From: Microbacterium aurum | GTDB taxonomy: Bacteria > Actinomycetota > Actinomycetes > Actinomycetales > Microbacteriaceae | DNA: 64,000 bases | Direction of reading: 5' to 3' | Assembly (NCBI RefSeq): GCF_016907815.1 | Contig: NZ_JAFBCQ010000001.1 | Location: 1,178,001 to 1,242,000, forward strand | In this document: one piece after another, positions 35,507 through 45,400 of the stretch | How positions within the stretch are numbered: the stretch's first letter is position 1 | Layout of the letters: each line of letters begins with the position of its first letter | The notes under the pieces: model-generated | What the model was told of the DNA's origin: nothing | Database searches by the model: none | Seen by the model: the letters and a program-made list of their open reading frames with translations, nothing else | Program-made: the position numbers and the translations under genes

Positions 35507-38499
35507 AGCTGCACCGGCTCGAGCTGACCGGGTTCGGCCCCTTCCGGCAGACGCAGGTCGTCGACTTCGACGCGTTCGACGATGACGGGCTGTTCCTCAT
35601 CTCGGGGCGCACCGGAGCGGGCAAGTCCAGCATCCTCGACGGCGTGAGCTTCGCGCTGTACGGCACCGTCCCCCGGTACGAGGGCGGGGAGAAGCGGTTG
35701 CGCAGCGACCACAGCTTCCTCACCGACCCGACCGAGGTGCGGCTGGAGTTCACGGTCCGCCAGACCCGCTGGCGGGTGACGCGCGCTCCGGAGTACGACC
35801 GACCGGCCAAGCGCGGCGGGGGAGTGACGACCGAGATCGCGCGCGCGGAGCTCGAGGAGCTCGTCGACGGCACCTGGGTCGGGCGGGCGGCGAAGCCCCG
35901 CACGGTCGGCGAGGTGCTCGGCGACGTGCTGGGGGTGAATGCGCAGCAGTTCCAGCAGGTGATCCTGCTGGCGCAGAACAAGTTCTCGCGTTTCCTGCTG
36001 GCGCCCGGCGAGGAGCGGCAGACGCTCTTGCGGACGCTGTTCGGCACGAAGCGCTTCGAGCAGTACCGCGACGACCTCGAGCAGCGACGGCGCGACGCGC
36101 AGCGTGAGCTGTCGGCGGTCGACGCCCGCGCGCGGACCCTGCTCGGCGAAGCGGAGCGCCTCATCGACGAGGGCGGGCTCGCGGACGGCCGCGCCGACGG
36201 CGAGGAGCGTCCGGTGGACCTCGCGGATCGCCGCGCCGCCGCCGATCACTCCCTGCAGCGGGCCGAGTACCGCGTCGAACAGGCCGCCACCGCGCAAGAC
36301 CGGGCCGATGCCGCCCACGCCGCCGCGGCCGCCGCGCATGCTGAGCTCGTGCACCGCGCCCAGCGCGGGCGCGACCGCGCCGCTGCGCGCGCCCGCCTGA
36401 CCGAGCTGCAGGAGCGCGAGCCCCTGATCGCCGCCGACCGGGCACGCCTCGAGCGCGCACGCGCCGCGGCGACGCTGCGTACGCCGCTGGAGACGGCGGA
36501 GCGCGCCGAGCGCGCGCACGCCGACGCGGTCGCTGCGGCCGCGTCGGCGGCTGCCGCCTGGCGCGACGCCGGCGGTGACCCCGGGGGAGACGTGCGCGCC
36601 ACCCTCGATGCGCTGACGGGCGAGCTCGCCCGCTGGGAGGCCGCCCTCGCGCACGAAGCGGACCTGGGGCGCGCGGCGGCGGCGGTCCGCGACCTGGAGC
36701 GCGAGCGGAGCGCCGTCGGCGAACTGCTGACCGCGATCGATCAACAGCTCGCGCTGATCCCCGACGAGCGCGCGGCGATCGATGAACAGCTGGCCGCAGC
36801 CGATCACGCCGCGAGCCGCGTCGCGGATGTCCGCGCCACCCTGGCCGGGGCCGTCGACGTGCGCGACGCCGCCCGCGAGGCGGCGACACTGGCGACCGAG
36901 GTCGCCGCCGCGGAATCGGCGTACGCCGACGCGGTCGCAGTGGCGGGGGCAGCCGGCGCCCGGGTCGGGGAGCTCCTGCGGCAGCGCCTCGCCGGCTACG
37001 CCGGTGAGCTCGCCGCCGGACTGGTCGCGGGGGAGCCGTGCGCCGTCTGCGGGTCCACCGAGCATCCGCGACCCGCGCGCCGCGCCGGAGACCCGGTCAC
37101 CGACGACGACCTCGCCGAGGCCGAACGGGCCCGCGATATCGCGGCCGCCGCCGAGAAGCAGGCCGCCGGCGTCGCTCACGAGGCGCGACAGCGTCACGCC
37201 GCCGTCCGAGAGCGTTCCGGAGGCATCGCGCCCGACGCGGCAGCGGCCGCGGTGGCGGCGGCGGAGGCGCAGCTGCGAGCCGCCGAGGAGGCGGCCGCGG
37301 CCGCCGCGGCGCTGCGCGACCGACGCGCCGAGCTGGACGAGCTGACGGCTGCCGCGGAGACCGAGCGGGCCGCGCTCGCCGAGCGCGCCCTGCGCGCAGG
37401 GGAGCAGCGCGCCGCCGTCGCGGCCGATGTCGCCCGACTGGAGGCGATGGTCGCCGAGGCGCGCGGCGGGTACGACTCCGTCGCCGCTCGTTTGGCCGCG
37501 ACCACGGTGCAGCGCGACGCCGCCCGCGCGCTCGTCGACGCCGACGCCGCCCTCGCGGAACGGACCCGTTCTCGCGATGCCGCCCGCGCCGATCTGCAGG
37601 CGCTGATCGCCGCGTCGCCGTTCACGTCGGCCGACGACGCTGTCGCGGCACTCCTGGAGGAGTCGGCGCTCGCGACCCTCGACGCGACGATCGCCGAACA
37701 CCGCGCCGCCCTCATCGCCGCGAAGCAGCGCCTGCTCGAGCTCGAGCTCGACACTGCCGGCGATGACGTCGATGAGGCGCAGCTCGCGGCATCCGCCACG
37801 GCCCTCGCCGATGCCGACGCAGGCCGCTCCGCCGCCATTGCCGCACACCGCGATGCGGTGGGCACCGCCGCGCGGCTGCGCGGACTGCTCGCGCAGACCG
37901 ATGCCGCCTACGCCGACGTCGCCGAGGCCGCCGAGGCCGCCGCGATCGTCACACGACTGGCCGACACGGTGGCCGGCCGGGCGCCGAACACGATGAAGAT
38001 GGACCTGGAGACGTTCGTGCTCGCCGCGGAGCTCGAGGAGATCGTGGCCGCCGCCAACATCCGCCTCGCGGAGATGTCGTCGGGGCGCTACACCCTGCAC
38101 CACTCCGACGCGCGCGCGGCGCGGGGCCGTGCGTCCGGGCTCGGCATCGACGTGCTCGACGCGCACACCGGCCGACTGCGGCCGCCGCAGTCGCTGTCGG
38201 GAGGCGAGACCTTCCTCGCGTCGCTCGCGCTGGCCCTCGGTCTCGGTGAAGTGGTGACCGCGCGCGCCGGCGGCATCCGCCTCGACACCCTCTTCGTCGA
38301 TGAGGGTTTCGGCTCACTCGACCCCGAGACGCTCGAACTGGCGATGCGCACGCTCGACGAGCTGCGCGCCGGCGGCCGCACCGTCGGGGTGATCAGCCAC
38401 GTCGAGGCGATGAAGGAGCAGGTGCCGGCCCAGGTCCTCGTCGAAGCGACGCCGGAGGGCCCGAGCGTCATCCGACAGGATGCCGCGGTGCGCCGGTAG
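35503..38499 (+). CDS. sbcC: Exonuclease subunit SbcC
   Basis: A 998-residue Rad50-type SMC ATPase. N-terminal Walker A GRTGAGKSSILDG, long Ala/Arg-rich coiled coils (about 190-480 and 550-830), the zinc hook CAVC near residue 510, and the C-terminal signature SLSGGETFLASLALAL with Walker B LFVDEGFGSLD. It dimerises by the hook and clamps DNA for SbcD. Length and architecture are normal for actinobacteria. Confidence 0.96.
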   Translation: MKLHRLELTGFGPFRQTQVVDFDAFDDDGLFLISGRTGAGKSSILDGVSFALYGTVPRYEGGEKRLRSDHSFLTDPTEVRLEFTVRQTRWRVTRAPEYDRPAKRGGGVTTEIARAELEELVDGTWVGRAAKPRTVGEVLGDVLGVNAQQFQQVILLAQNKFSRFLLAPGEERQTLLRTLFGTKRFEQYRDDLEQRRRDAQRELSAVDARARTLLGEAERLIDEGGLADGRADGEERPVDLADRRAAADHSLQRAEYRVEQAATAQDRADAAHAAAAAAHAELVHRAQRGRDRAAARARLTELQEREPLIAADRARLERARAAATLRTPLETAERAERAHADAVAAAASAAAAWRDAGGDPGGDVRATLDALTGELARWEAALAHEADLGRAAAAVRDLERERSAVGELLTAIDQQLALIPDERAAIDEQLAAADHAASRVADVRATLAGAVDVRDAAREAATLATEVAAAESAYADAVAVAGAAGARVGELLRQRLAGYAGELAAGLVAGEPCAVCGSTEHPRPARRAGDPVTDDDLAEAERARDIAAAAEKQAAGVAHEARQRHAAVRERSGGIAPDAAAAAVAAAEAQLRAAEEAAAAAAALRDRRAELDELTAAAETERAALAERALRAGEQRAAVAADVARLEAMVAEARGGYDSVAARLAATTVQRDAARALVDADAALAERTRSRDAARADLQALIAASPFTSADDAVAALLEESALATLDATIAEHRAALIAAKQRLLELELDTAGDDVDEAQLAASATALADADAGRSAAIAAHRDAVGTAARLRGLLAQTDAAYADVAEAAEAAAIVTRLADTVAGRAPNTMKMDLETFVLAAELEEIVAAANIRLAEMSSGRYTLHHSDARAARGRASGLGIDVLDAHTGRLRPPQSLSGGETFLASLALALGLGEVVTARAGGIRLDTLFVDEGFGSLDPETLELAMRTLDELRAGGRTVGVISHVEAMKEQVPAQVLVEATPEGPSVIRQDAAVRR

Positions 38500-38500
38500 T

Positions 38501-38526
38501 CCGGCCCGCCCGCGTGTCCGGGCCGG
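38501..38526. terminator. Terminator between sbcC and the convergent gene
   Basis: CCGGCCCG and CGGGCCGG form an 8-bp stem around a 10-nt loop. Confidence 0.55.
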
Positions 38527-38541
38527 CGCCCCAGCCCGCCG

Positions 38542-39450
38542 CTACTGCAGGTGCGCCTGCGCGGAGGCGAGGATCTCCTGGTACAGCGAGCGCAGCTTCT
38601 CGATGTCCTCGTCGGACGCGCCGCTGCCGGTGAAGGTCTGATCGACGATCTGGTCGATGCCGGCCTCGCCGCTGACCAGCAGCGCCTGCCCGATCATGAC
38701 GAGAGTCTCATCGGGAAGCGCCTGCGCGACGACCTCCGGCGTGGCGGTCGGGTCGATCTGCGCCATGACGTCGTTGACCTTCGGTCGGACCTCTGCGATG
38801 AACGCCGCCTCGTCCGCCGTCGCGGCGTCGTCGGTGGCACCGTCGCCCTCCGCACCGCCCTCCGCGCCGCCGGAGATCTCGGCGGTCGGGGTCGGCGCCG
38901 GCACGACGCCCGTCGAGCCCGAGTCGAGGCTCGTTCCCGCAGCCGTCAGTCCCGTGACGACGATGGCCCAGATCAGGGCGAACGCGCCGATGGTCGCGCC
39001 GACGACCGACAGCACCAGAGCCGTGATGCTGAGGGGTTTGCCGCCGTTGCGCTTGCCCGCCAGGCCCACGATCGCGAAGACGAACGCGGCGAGCAGGACG
39101 AGGCCGCCGATGATCACGGCGATCAGGCCCACCCATGCGACGGGGATGAGTCCGATGAGGCTGAGCACGATGCCGACGATGGCGAGGCTGAGGGCGGTCC
39201 ACGCGATGCCCTTGCTCCGCGTGTCGGGGTCGGCCGGAGCGGGCGCGTACCCCGGCGCCTGCCCGTAGGGCGCCTGCGGCGCCTGTCCGTACGGCGCTTG
39301 CGGGGCCTGTCCGTACGGCGCTTGCGGTGCGGGCGGCGCGGGCGGGTACGCCTCGGTGGGCTGCTGATCCGCGGGCGGGTACGCCTCGGTGGGCTGGTCG
39401 TCCGCGGGGGTCGGGCGGTCGGTGGGGTCGATGGGCGGGGTGGTCGACAT
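38542..39450 (-). CDS. Membrane protein with Pro/Tyr repeats (DUF4190-like)
   Basis: A 302-residue protein. The N-terminal 75 residues are disordered and repetitive: QPTEAYPPA twice, then APQAPYGQ three times. Two or three membrane helices follow (about 88-165), with a loop GLAGKRNGGKPLSITALVLSV typical of DUF4190. The outside C-terminal part is acidic and helical. The repeats may interact with partners near the divisome or envelope, but no function is known. Start choice between 39450 and 39456 is uncertain. Confidence 0.75.
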   Translation of the reverse strand: MSTTPPIDPTDRPTPADDQPTEAYPPADQQPTEAYPPAPPAPQAPYGQAPQAPYGQAPQAPYGQAPGYAPAPADPDTRSKGIAWTALSLAIVGIVLSLIGLIPVAWVGLIAVIIGGLVLLAAFVFAIVGLAGKRNGGKPLSITALVLSVVGATIGAFALIWAIVVTGLTAAGTSLDSGSTGVVPAPTPTAEISGGAEGGAEGDGATDDAATADEAAFIAEVRPKVNDVMAQIDPTATPEVVAQALPDETLVMIGQALLVSGEAGIDQIVDQTFTGSGASDEDIEKLRSLYQEILASAQAHLQ

Positions 39451-39646
39451 GGCCATCTCTCGTCTGTCGGGGGCATCGATCGTGCCCCGGCGTCGCCCGC
39501 AGCGGATGCTCGGGCGGTACATCGAGACTACCGAGGATGCGGGGACGAAGGTTTGACACGTCGCTCCTGCGCCCGCGTCAGCGCGATCTGGGACAAGATG
39601 TGGGGCAACGGCATCCCCGGTGCCGCCGAGACGGTGAAGGAGCGAC

Positions 39647-40234
39647 ATGACACTGCAGACGGTTCTGCTCGACACTCCGGCCGGCGTCGACGCCCGCCTG
39701 GGATGGGACCCGGGCACGACGGTGCACGACCGCCGCCGGATCATCGCGAAGGAGCTCATCGCGGCGCGCCTGCACTGCGAGGTCACAGACGTGCGGATCG
39801 AACGCGAAGCGCCCCGCGGCTTCGGGTATCACACGCGCCTCATCGCCTCCAAGGACGGCGAGGAACTGCCGATCGCGATCGTGACGGCCAGCTACCGCGC
39901 CGCCACGGTCGTCGCCATCTGCGACCCGGGTCTGCCGCTGGGCATCGACATCCGCGACATGACACCCGAGCCCGCCGACATCCGGCAGATGCAGAAGCAC
40001 TCCCGCCTGTTCGACGAGAGCAACATCCCCGACCTGCTGCAGCACTGGGTGCGGGTGCAGGCCGTGCTCGAAGCCGACGGCCGGGGCGTGCGCGTCGCGC
40101 CCGAGCACGTCCGGCTGGATGCCGGACGCCACCGCGGCTGGATTCCCGATCGCAACATGAAGTACACCCTCGTCGACGCGTCGCGCGACAGCTGGGTCAT
40201 CACGATCGCGGTGGGGGCGCTGCCCGCCGCCTGA
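39647..40234 (+). CDS. Phosphopantetheinyl-transferase-like protein, likely altered active site
   Basis: A 195-residue protein I assign tentatively to the Sfp-type phosphopantetheinyl transferase fold. LGIDIRD matches the Mg-binding GxD motif, and LLQHWVRVQAVLEADGRG aligns with the family's W-x-KEA-x-K-x-GxG. Here the Lys-Glu pair is Val-Gln and the next Lys is Glu, so the usual catalytic residues are missing. It may be a regulatory or degenerate paralogue. AAGGAG upstream sets the ATG at 39647. Confidence 0.55.
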   Translation: MTLQTVLLDTPAGVDARLGWDPGTTVHDRRRIIAKELIAARLHCEVTDVRIEREAPRGFGYHTRLIASKDGEELPIAIVTASYRAATVVAICDPGLPLGIDIRDMTPEPADIRQMQKHSRLFDESNIPDLLQHWVRVQAVLEADGRGVRVAPEHVRLDAGRHRGWIPDRNMKYTLVDASRDSWVITIAVGALPAA

Positions 40235-40243
40235 TCCGGCCCG

Positions 40244-42316
40244 TCAGCCGGCGAGATCCGGCAGCGCCGCGTCGAGCTCGGCGAGCCACACCGCGGCGTT
40301 GCCGTCGCTGGGGGCGCGCCAGTCGCCGCGCGGGGACAGCGAGCCCGCCGGCAGCACCTTCGGCCCGTTCGGGATCGCGGTGCGCTTGAACTGCGCGAAG
40401 CCGAAGAAGCGCGTGAGGAACACCCGCAGCCAGCGCACGATCTCCTCACGGTCGTACGCGTAGCGGTCGGATGCCGGGAACCCGGGCGGCCAGGCGCCGG
40501 CATCCGCATCCCGCCACGCGTGCTCCGCGAGGAACACGATCTTCGACGGGCGGAACCCGAAGCGCGGCACGTGGAACAGCGCGAAATCGTGCAGCGCATA
40601 GGGGCCGATGGTGTCCTCGGTCGACTGCACCTTGCCGTCTTGCCCCGCCGGCACGAGCTCGGGGCTGATCTCGGTGTCGAGCACCGACTGCAGCACCGTC
40701 TTCGCGGCATCCGTCAGGTCGGTGCCCGACTCATCGGACGCGGAGTGCGCGATGACCCATCGGATGAGGTGCTGGATGAGCGTCTTCGGAACGCCCGCGT
40801 TGACGGCGTAGTGGCTCATCTGGTCGCCGACGCCGTACGTCGCCCAGCCGAGGGCGAGCTCGGAGAGGTCGGAGGTCCCGACGACGAAGCCGCCGTTCTG
40901 GTTCGCGAGGCGGAACAGGAAGTCGGTGCGCGCACCCGCCTGCACGTTCTCGAAGGTCACGTCGTACACCGGCTCGCCGCCGGCGAAAGGATGCCCGATG
41001 CCCTTCAGGATCTCGGTCGCCATCGGGCGGATGTCGATCGTCTCGATCGACGCGCCGATCGCCTCGGCGAGCGCGATCGCGTTGGAGCGCGTGTGGTCGC
41101 TCGTCGCGAAGCCGGGCATCGTGTACGCGAGGATGTCGCTGCGCGGACGGCCCATCCGGTCCATCGCGCGCGCGACCACGAGGAGGGCGTGCGTCGAGTC
41201 GAGGCCGCCGCTGACGCCGATGACCGGCTTCGGCGACCCGATCGCGCGCATGCGCTGCTCGAGGCCCGACACCTGGATGTTGAACGCCTCGTAGCAGTCC
41301 TGATCGAGCCGGGCGGCGTCGTCGGGGACGAACGGGAACCGGTCGAGCGGGCGCCGCAGGCCGAGGTCAGACGCCGGCGGCTGCACCTCGAACGCGATGC
41401 GGCGGCCGTTCGGCCAGCTCTGCACGCGGTTGTCGTCGAACGTGCCCTGACGCAGACGCTCCTGGCGGAGCCGGTCGAGGTCGACGTCGGCGTACGCCGT
41501 GCGCGGCCCGTCGGGGAAGCGCTCGGTCTCGGCGAGGAGGTTCCCGGCCTCGTAGATCATGGTCTGGCCGTCCCACGACACGTCGTTCGTCGACTCGCCC
41601 TGCCCGGCGGCCGCGTACGCGTAGGCGGCGAGGCAGCGGAAGGACTGCGACTTCGCGAGCAGGTGGCGGTCATCTGCGCGGGCGACCGTGATCGGGCTGC
41701 CGGAGAGGTTCAGGAGCACCGTCGCTCCGGCCAGCGCCGCCCGCGACGACGGCGGCACCGGCACCCACATGTCCTCGCACACCTCGGCGTGCACGACGAG
41801 CCCGGCGACGTCGGTCGCCTCGAACAGCAGGTCGGTGCCGACCGGCACCTCCTCACCGGCGAGCGTCACGGAGTCGGGCGCCTCGGCCCCGGCGGCGTAC
41901 CAGCGGGCCTCGTAGAACTCGCGGTAGGTCGGCAGGTAGCTCTTCGGGGCGACCCCGAGCACGCGCCCGCGGTGGATCACGACGGCGCAGTTGTACAGCC
42001 GGGCACCCAGGCGCAGCGGCGCGCCCACGACGAGGAGGGGGCGGAGGTCGGCGGATGCCGCGGCGAGGTCCGCGAGCGCGGCGAGGACGGCGTCGAGCAC
42101 GGCATCCTGCATCACGAGGTCGTCGATCGCGTACCCCGTCAGGCACAGCTCGGGAAAGAGGGCCACGGCGGCCCCCGCCTGGTGAGCCTCGCGAGCAGCG
42201 GCCAGGACGGCGTCGGCGTTGCGGGCGGGGTCGGCGATCGCGACGGGGATCGTGCACGCCGCGACGCGCGCGAAACCGTGACGGTACAGACTCTCGAACG
42301 GCAGGTCCTCGCTCAC
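40244..42316 (-). CDS. nadE: Glutamine-dependent NAD+ synthetase
   Basis: A 690-residue two-domain enzyme for the last step of NAD synthesis. The N-terminal nitrilase-type glutaminase has Glu in LFPELCLTGYA, Lys in PKSYLPTYREFYE and Cys in VCEDMWVP. The C-terminal synthetase has the ATP loop VSGGLDSTHALL. Length agrees with actinobacterial enzymes. The GTG at 42316 follows CAGACT by 6 nt, a weaker variant of the leaderless pattern. Confidence 0.95.
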   Translation of the reverse strand: MSEDLPFESLYRHGFARVAACTIPVAIADPARNADAVLAAAREAHQAGAAVALFPELCLTGYAIDDLVMQDAVLDAVLAALADLAAASADLRPLLVVGAPLRLGARLYNCAVVIHRGRVLGVAPKSYLPTYREFYEARWYAAGAEAPDSVTLAGEEVPVGTDLLFEATDVAGLVVHAEVCEDMWVPVPPSSRAALAGATVLLNLSGSPITVARADDRHLLAKSQSFRCLAAYAYAAAGQGESTNDVSWDGQTMIYEAGNLLAETERFPDGPRTAYADVDLDRLRQERLRQGTFDDNRVQSWPNGRRIAFEVQPPASDLGLRRPLDRFPFVPDDAARLDQDCYEAFNIQVSGLEQRMRAIGSPKPVIGVSGGLDSTHALLVVARAMDRMGRPRSDILAYTMPGFATSDHTRSNAIALAEAIGASIETIDIRPMATEILKGIGHPFAGGEPVYDVTFENVQAGARTDFLFRLANQNGGFVVGTSDLSELALGWATYGVGDQMSHYAVNAGVPKTLIQHLIRWVIAHSASDESGTDLTDAAKTVLQSVLDTEISPELVPAGQDGKVQSTEDTIGPYALHDFALFHVPRFGFRPSKIVFLAEHAWRDADAGAWPPGFPASDRYAYDREEIVRWLRVFLTRFFGFAQFKRTAIPNGPKVLPAGSLSPRGDWRAPSDGNAAVWLAELDAALPDLAG

Positions 42317-42410
42317 GGCTCCAGTCTGTCAGGTACGCGCGCTCGTCAGGGTGCGGGCGGCGCGGCACCGTGTCGGCGCCCGCGGCTAGTGTCGATCGCG
42401 GAAGGGTGAC

Positions 42411-45400
42411 ATGCGATACATCGAAGCAGGCGCGGCCGGGCCGGCGCGGATCGTCTGGAGCGCGAGCGACCTGAAGGCGGCGGCGGAATGCGAGTTCGCG
42501 TGGCTGCGCGCCATCGACGCCAAGCTCGGACGCGTGCCGGCGGTCGTCGAGCCCGAAGACGCGACGCTCGCCCGCGCCGGCCGTCTCGGCACGCAGCACG
42601 AGCTGCGCCAGCTCGAGGCGTATCGCACCGCCTTCCCGGGGGAGGGTCGCGTCGTGGAGCTTCCCGAGACCCGGTCGTCGGATGCCGAGGCCGTCGCCGC
42701 GGCGGTCGCCGCGACCACCGCCGTCCTCGCCGATCCCGCCGTGGACGTGGTCTACCAGGCGGTGTTCGCGACCGACGAGTTCGTCGGCTTCGCCGACTTC
42801 CTCGTGCGCGACGCGGCGGCAGGCGCGCCGGGACCGTGGGTCGTGCAGGACACCAAGCTCGCACGGCACGCGCGGGTCACGGCGCTCATGCAGCTGGCGG
42901 CATACGTCGATCAGCTCGATCGGCTGGGCGTGCCGCACAGCGACCGCGTCGAGCTGCTGCTGGGTGACGGCAGCACCTCGGTCCACGCGGTGCGCGACCT
43001 CATGCCGGTGTTCCGGTTGCGCCGTGAGCGGCTCCGCGCCCTCATCGCCGACCGCGACCTCGCCGCGGGTGCCGGCGGCGCGCCGATCGCGTGGGGCGAT
43101 GAGCGCGGAGCGCTGCGCGTCGTCGCGTGCGGCCGCTGCGCGACGTGCGACGCCGAGGTCACCCTGCACCGAGACCTGCTGCTCGTCGCCGGCATGCGGC
43201 CGGTGCAGCGCGACCGGCTGCGACTGGCCGGCATCCGGACCATCGATGACCTCGCCGAGGCGCGAGAGGCGCCGGAGCGGATGTCGGGGGATACCTTCAC
43301 CGGGCTCCGCACCCAGGCGCGGCTGCAGCTGACGAGCCCCGCGGGCGGCGTGCAACCCGCGCCGGACGAGGGGCACGCGGTGCCGACGTACGAGGTCGTG
43401 CTCCCGCAGGCGATCGGTGCGCTGCCGCGCCCCGACCATGGCGACCTGTTCTTCGACTTCGAGGGCGATCCCCTCTACACCGAGCCCCCCGCCGCCGGCG
43501 GGACACCGCAATGGGGCATCGACTACCTGTTCGGCTGGGTGGACGACGCCGAGCAGTACTCCGCGCTGTGGGCGCACGACTTCGCACAGGAGAAGCAGGC
43601 GCTCGAGGACTTCCTCGACGTCGTGGCGCTGCGTCGGCGGCAACACCCGGGCATGCACATCTATCACTACGCGCCGTACGAGCCGACGCATCTGCTGGCG
43701 ATGGCCGCGCGGTACGGCGTGCGCGAAGCCGAGGTGGACACGCTGCTGCGGGAGGGCGTGTTCGTCGACCTGTACCCGATCGTGCGGCGGGCGCTGCGCG
43801 TGGGATCACGGTCGTACTCCATCAAGAAGCTCGAACCGCTGTACATGGGCGACGAGGTGCGCACGAGCGACGTGCAGCGCGGCGACGACTCGATCGTGAA
43901 GTACGTCGAGTCCCGCGCGCTCAGCGATGCCGGGGAGGATGCCGAGGCGCAGACGATCCTCGACGACCTCGCCGACTACAACCGCTACGACTGCGTCTCG
44001 ACCCGACGCCTGCGCGACTGGCTCGTCGAGCGGGCGCGCGAGGCGAACCTCCTGCCGTCGGCCGACATCGATGCAGCGGAGCGTCCCTACGAGCCGTCGC
44101 CCCGGGCGGAGGCGCTCACTCGCCTCGCGGACGCCGCGGCATCCGCCACCGATCTCGACGAGCGCGCGGTCACCGCGCTCCGGCTGGGGGCCGCCGCGAT
44201 CGACTACTATCCGCGCGAAGCGAAGACCTTCTGGGCGACGCATTTCCTGCGCCTGCGGGAGCCGGTGTCGATCTGGGAGGACACCCGCGACGTCGTCGTC
44301 TTCGACCATGACCGCTGCCGCGTGCTCACCGACTGGCACATCCCCGAGGGTGCGCGCGTGCAGCGCCGTGTCGTCGAGCTGCGGGGCGACCTCGCGCCGG
44401 GCACCAAGCTCACCGCCGACTCGTCGACGTTCGTCGTCTACGAGCTGCCGGCGCCGTTCCCCATCGACACGAGTCCGCGGTGGATCCACGCCGCCCGCAC
44501 CGTCCGCGTCGTCGACGTGCTCGATGACGGCGTCGTCGTGGAGGAGAACTCGATCCAGGGCTTCACCTGGCAGGATCTGCCCATCGCCCTGACGCCGCCC
44601 GCGCCGCCGCAGGCGGGCAGTCAGCAGGCGGCCATCGACCAGTGGGCGGACACGCTGATCGAGGTCGCGCCGACGGCGTCCGGTTCCTTCCCGCACGACG
44701 CCGCCACCGATCTGCTGCTGCGGCGGTCGCCACGCACCGCGAGCGGCGTACTGCCGCGGGGCGGCGCCGACGACGTCGAGAACATCGTGCGTGCCGTCCA
44801 CGAGCTGGACCGCAGCTACCTCGCCGTCCAGGGGCCGCCGGGCACCGGCAAGACCTACGTGGGATCGCACGTCATCGCGCGTCTGGTGGCCGAGCGCGGC
44901 TACCGGGTCGGGGTCGTCGCCCAATCGCACGCCGTGGTGGAGCACATGCTCGACCGCATCGTCGTCGCCGGCGTTCCGAAGGCGCAGGTCGCGAAGGCGA
45001 CGAAGGGCACACCCACCGGCGCGGAGTGCTTCACCCCCATCGCGAAGGACGGCTACGCGGCGTTCGCCGACGAGCATCCGGAGGGGTTCGTCATCGGCGG
45101 GACGGCGTGGGACCTCAGTCATGCCGGGCGGGTCCCGCGCGGCAGTCTCGACCTGCTCGTCATCGACGAAGCCGGCCAGTTCTCGCTCGCCTCGACGATC
45201 GCCGTGTCGGTGGCCGCGCAGCGGCTGCTGCTGCTGGGCGACCCGCAGCAGCTGCCGCAGGTGAGTCAGGGCACCCACCCCGAGCCGGTCGACACCTCCG
45301 CGCTCGGCTGGGTCATGGACGGGGCCGCGGTCATCGCCGACGACCGCGGGTACTTCCTCGCGCAGACCCGGCGCATGAGGCCCGAAGTCGCCGCTCCCGT

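Noticed and set aside
35353..38166. A 937-codon open frame on the minus strand opposite sbcC
   Set aside because: It mirrors the sbcC gene and is Arg/Gly/Ala-rich without domain character. Long antisense frames are expected in such high-GC coding DNA.
40520..42409. A 629-codon plus-strand frame opposite nadE
   Set aside because: No recognisable domains; nadE on the minus strand has all catalytic residues in place.
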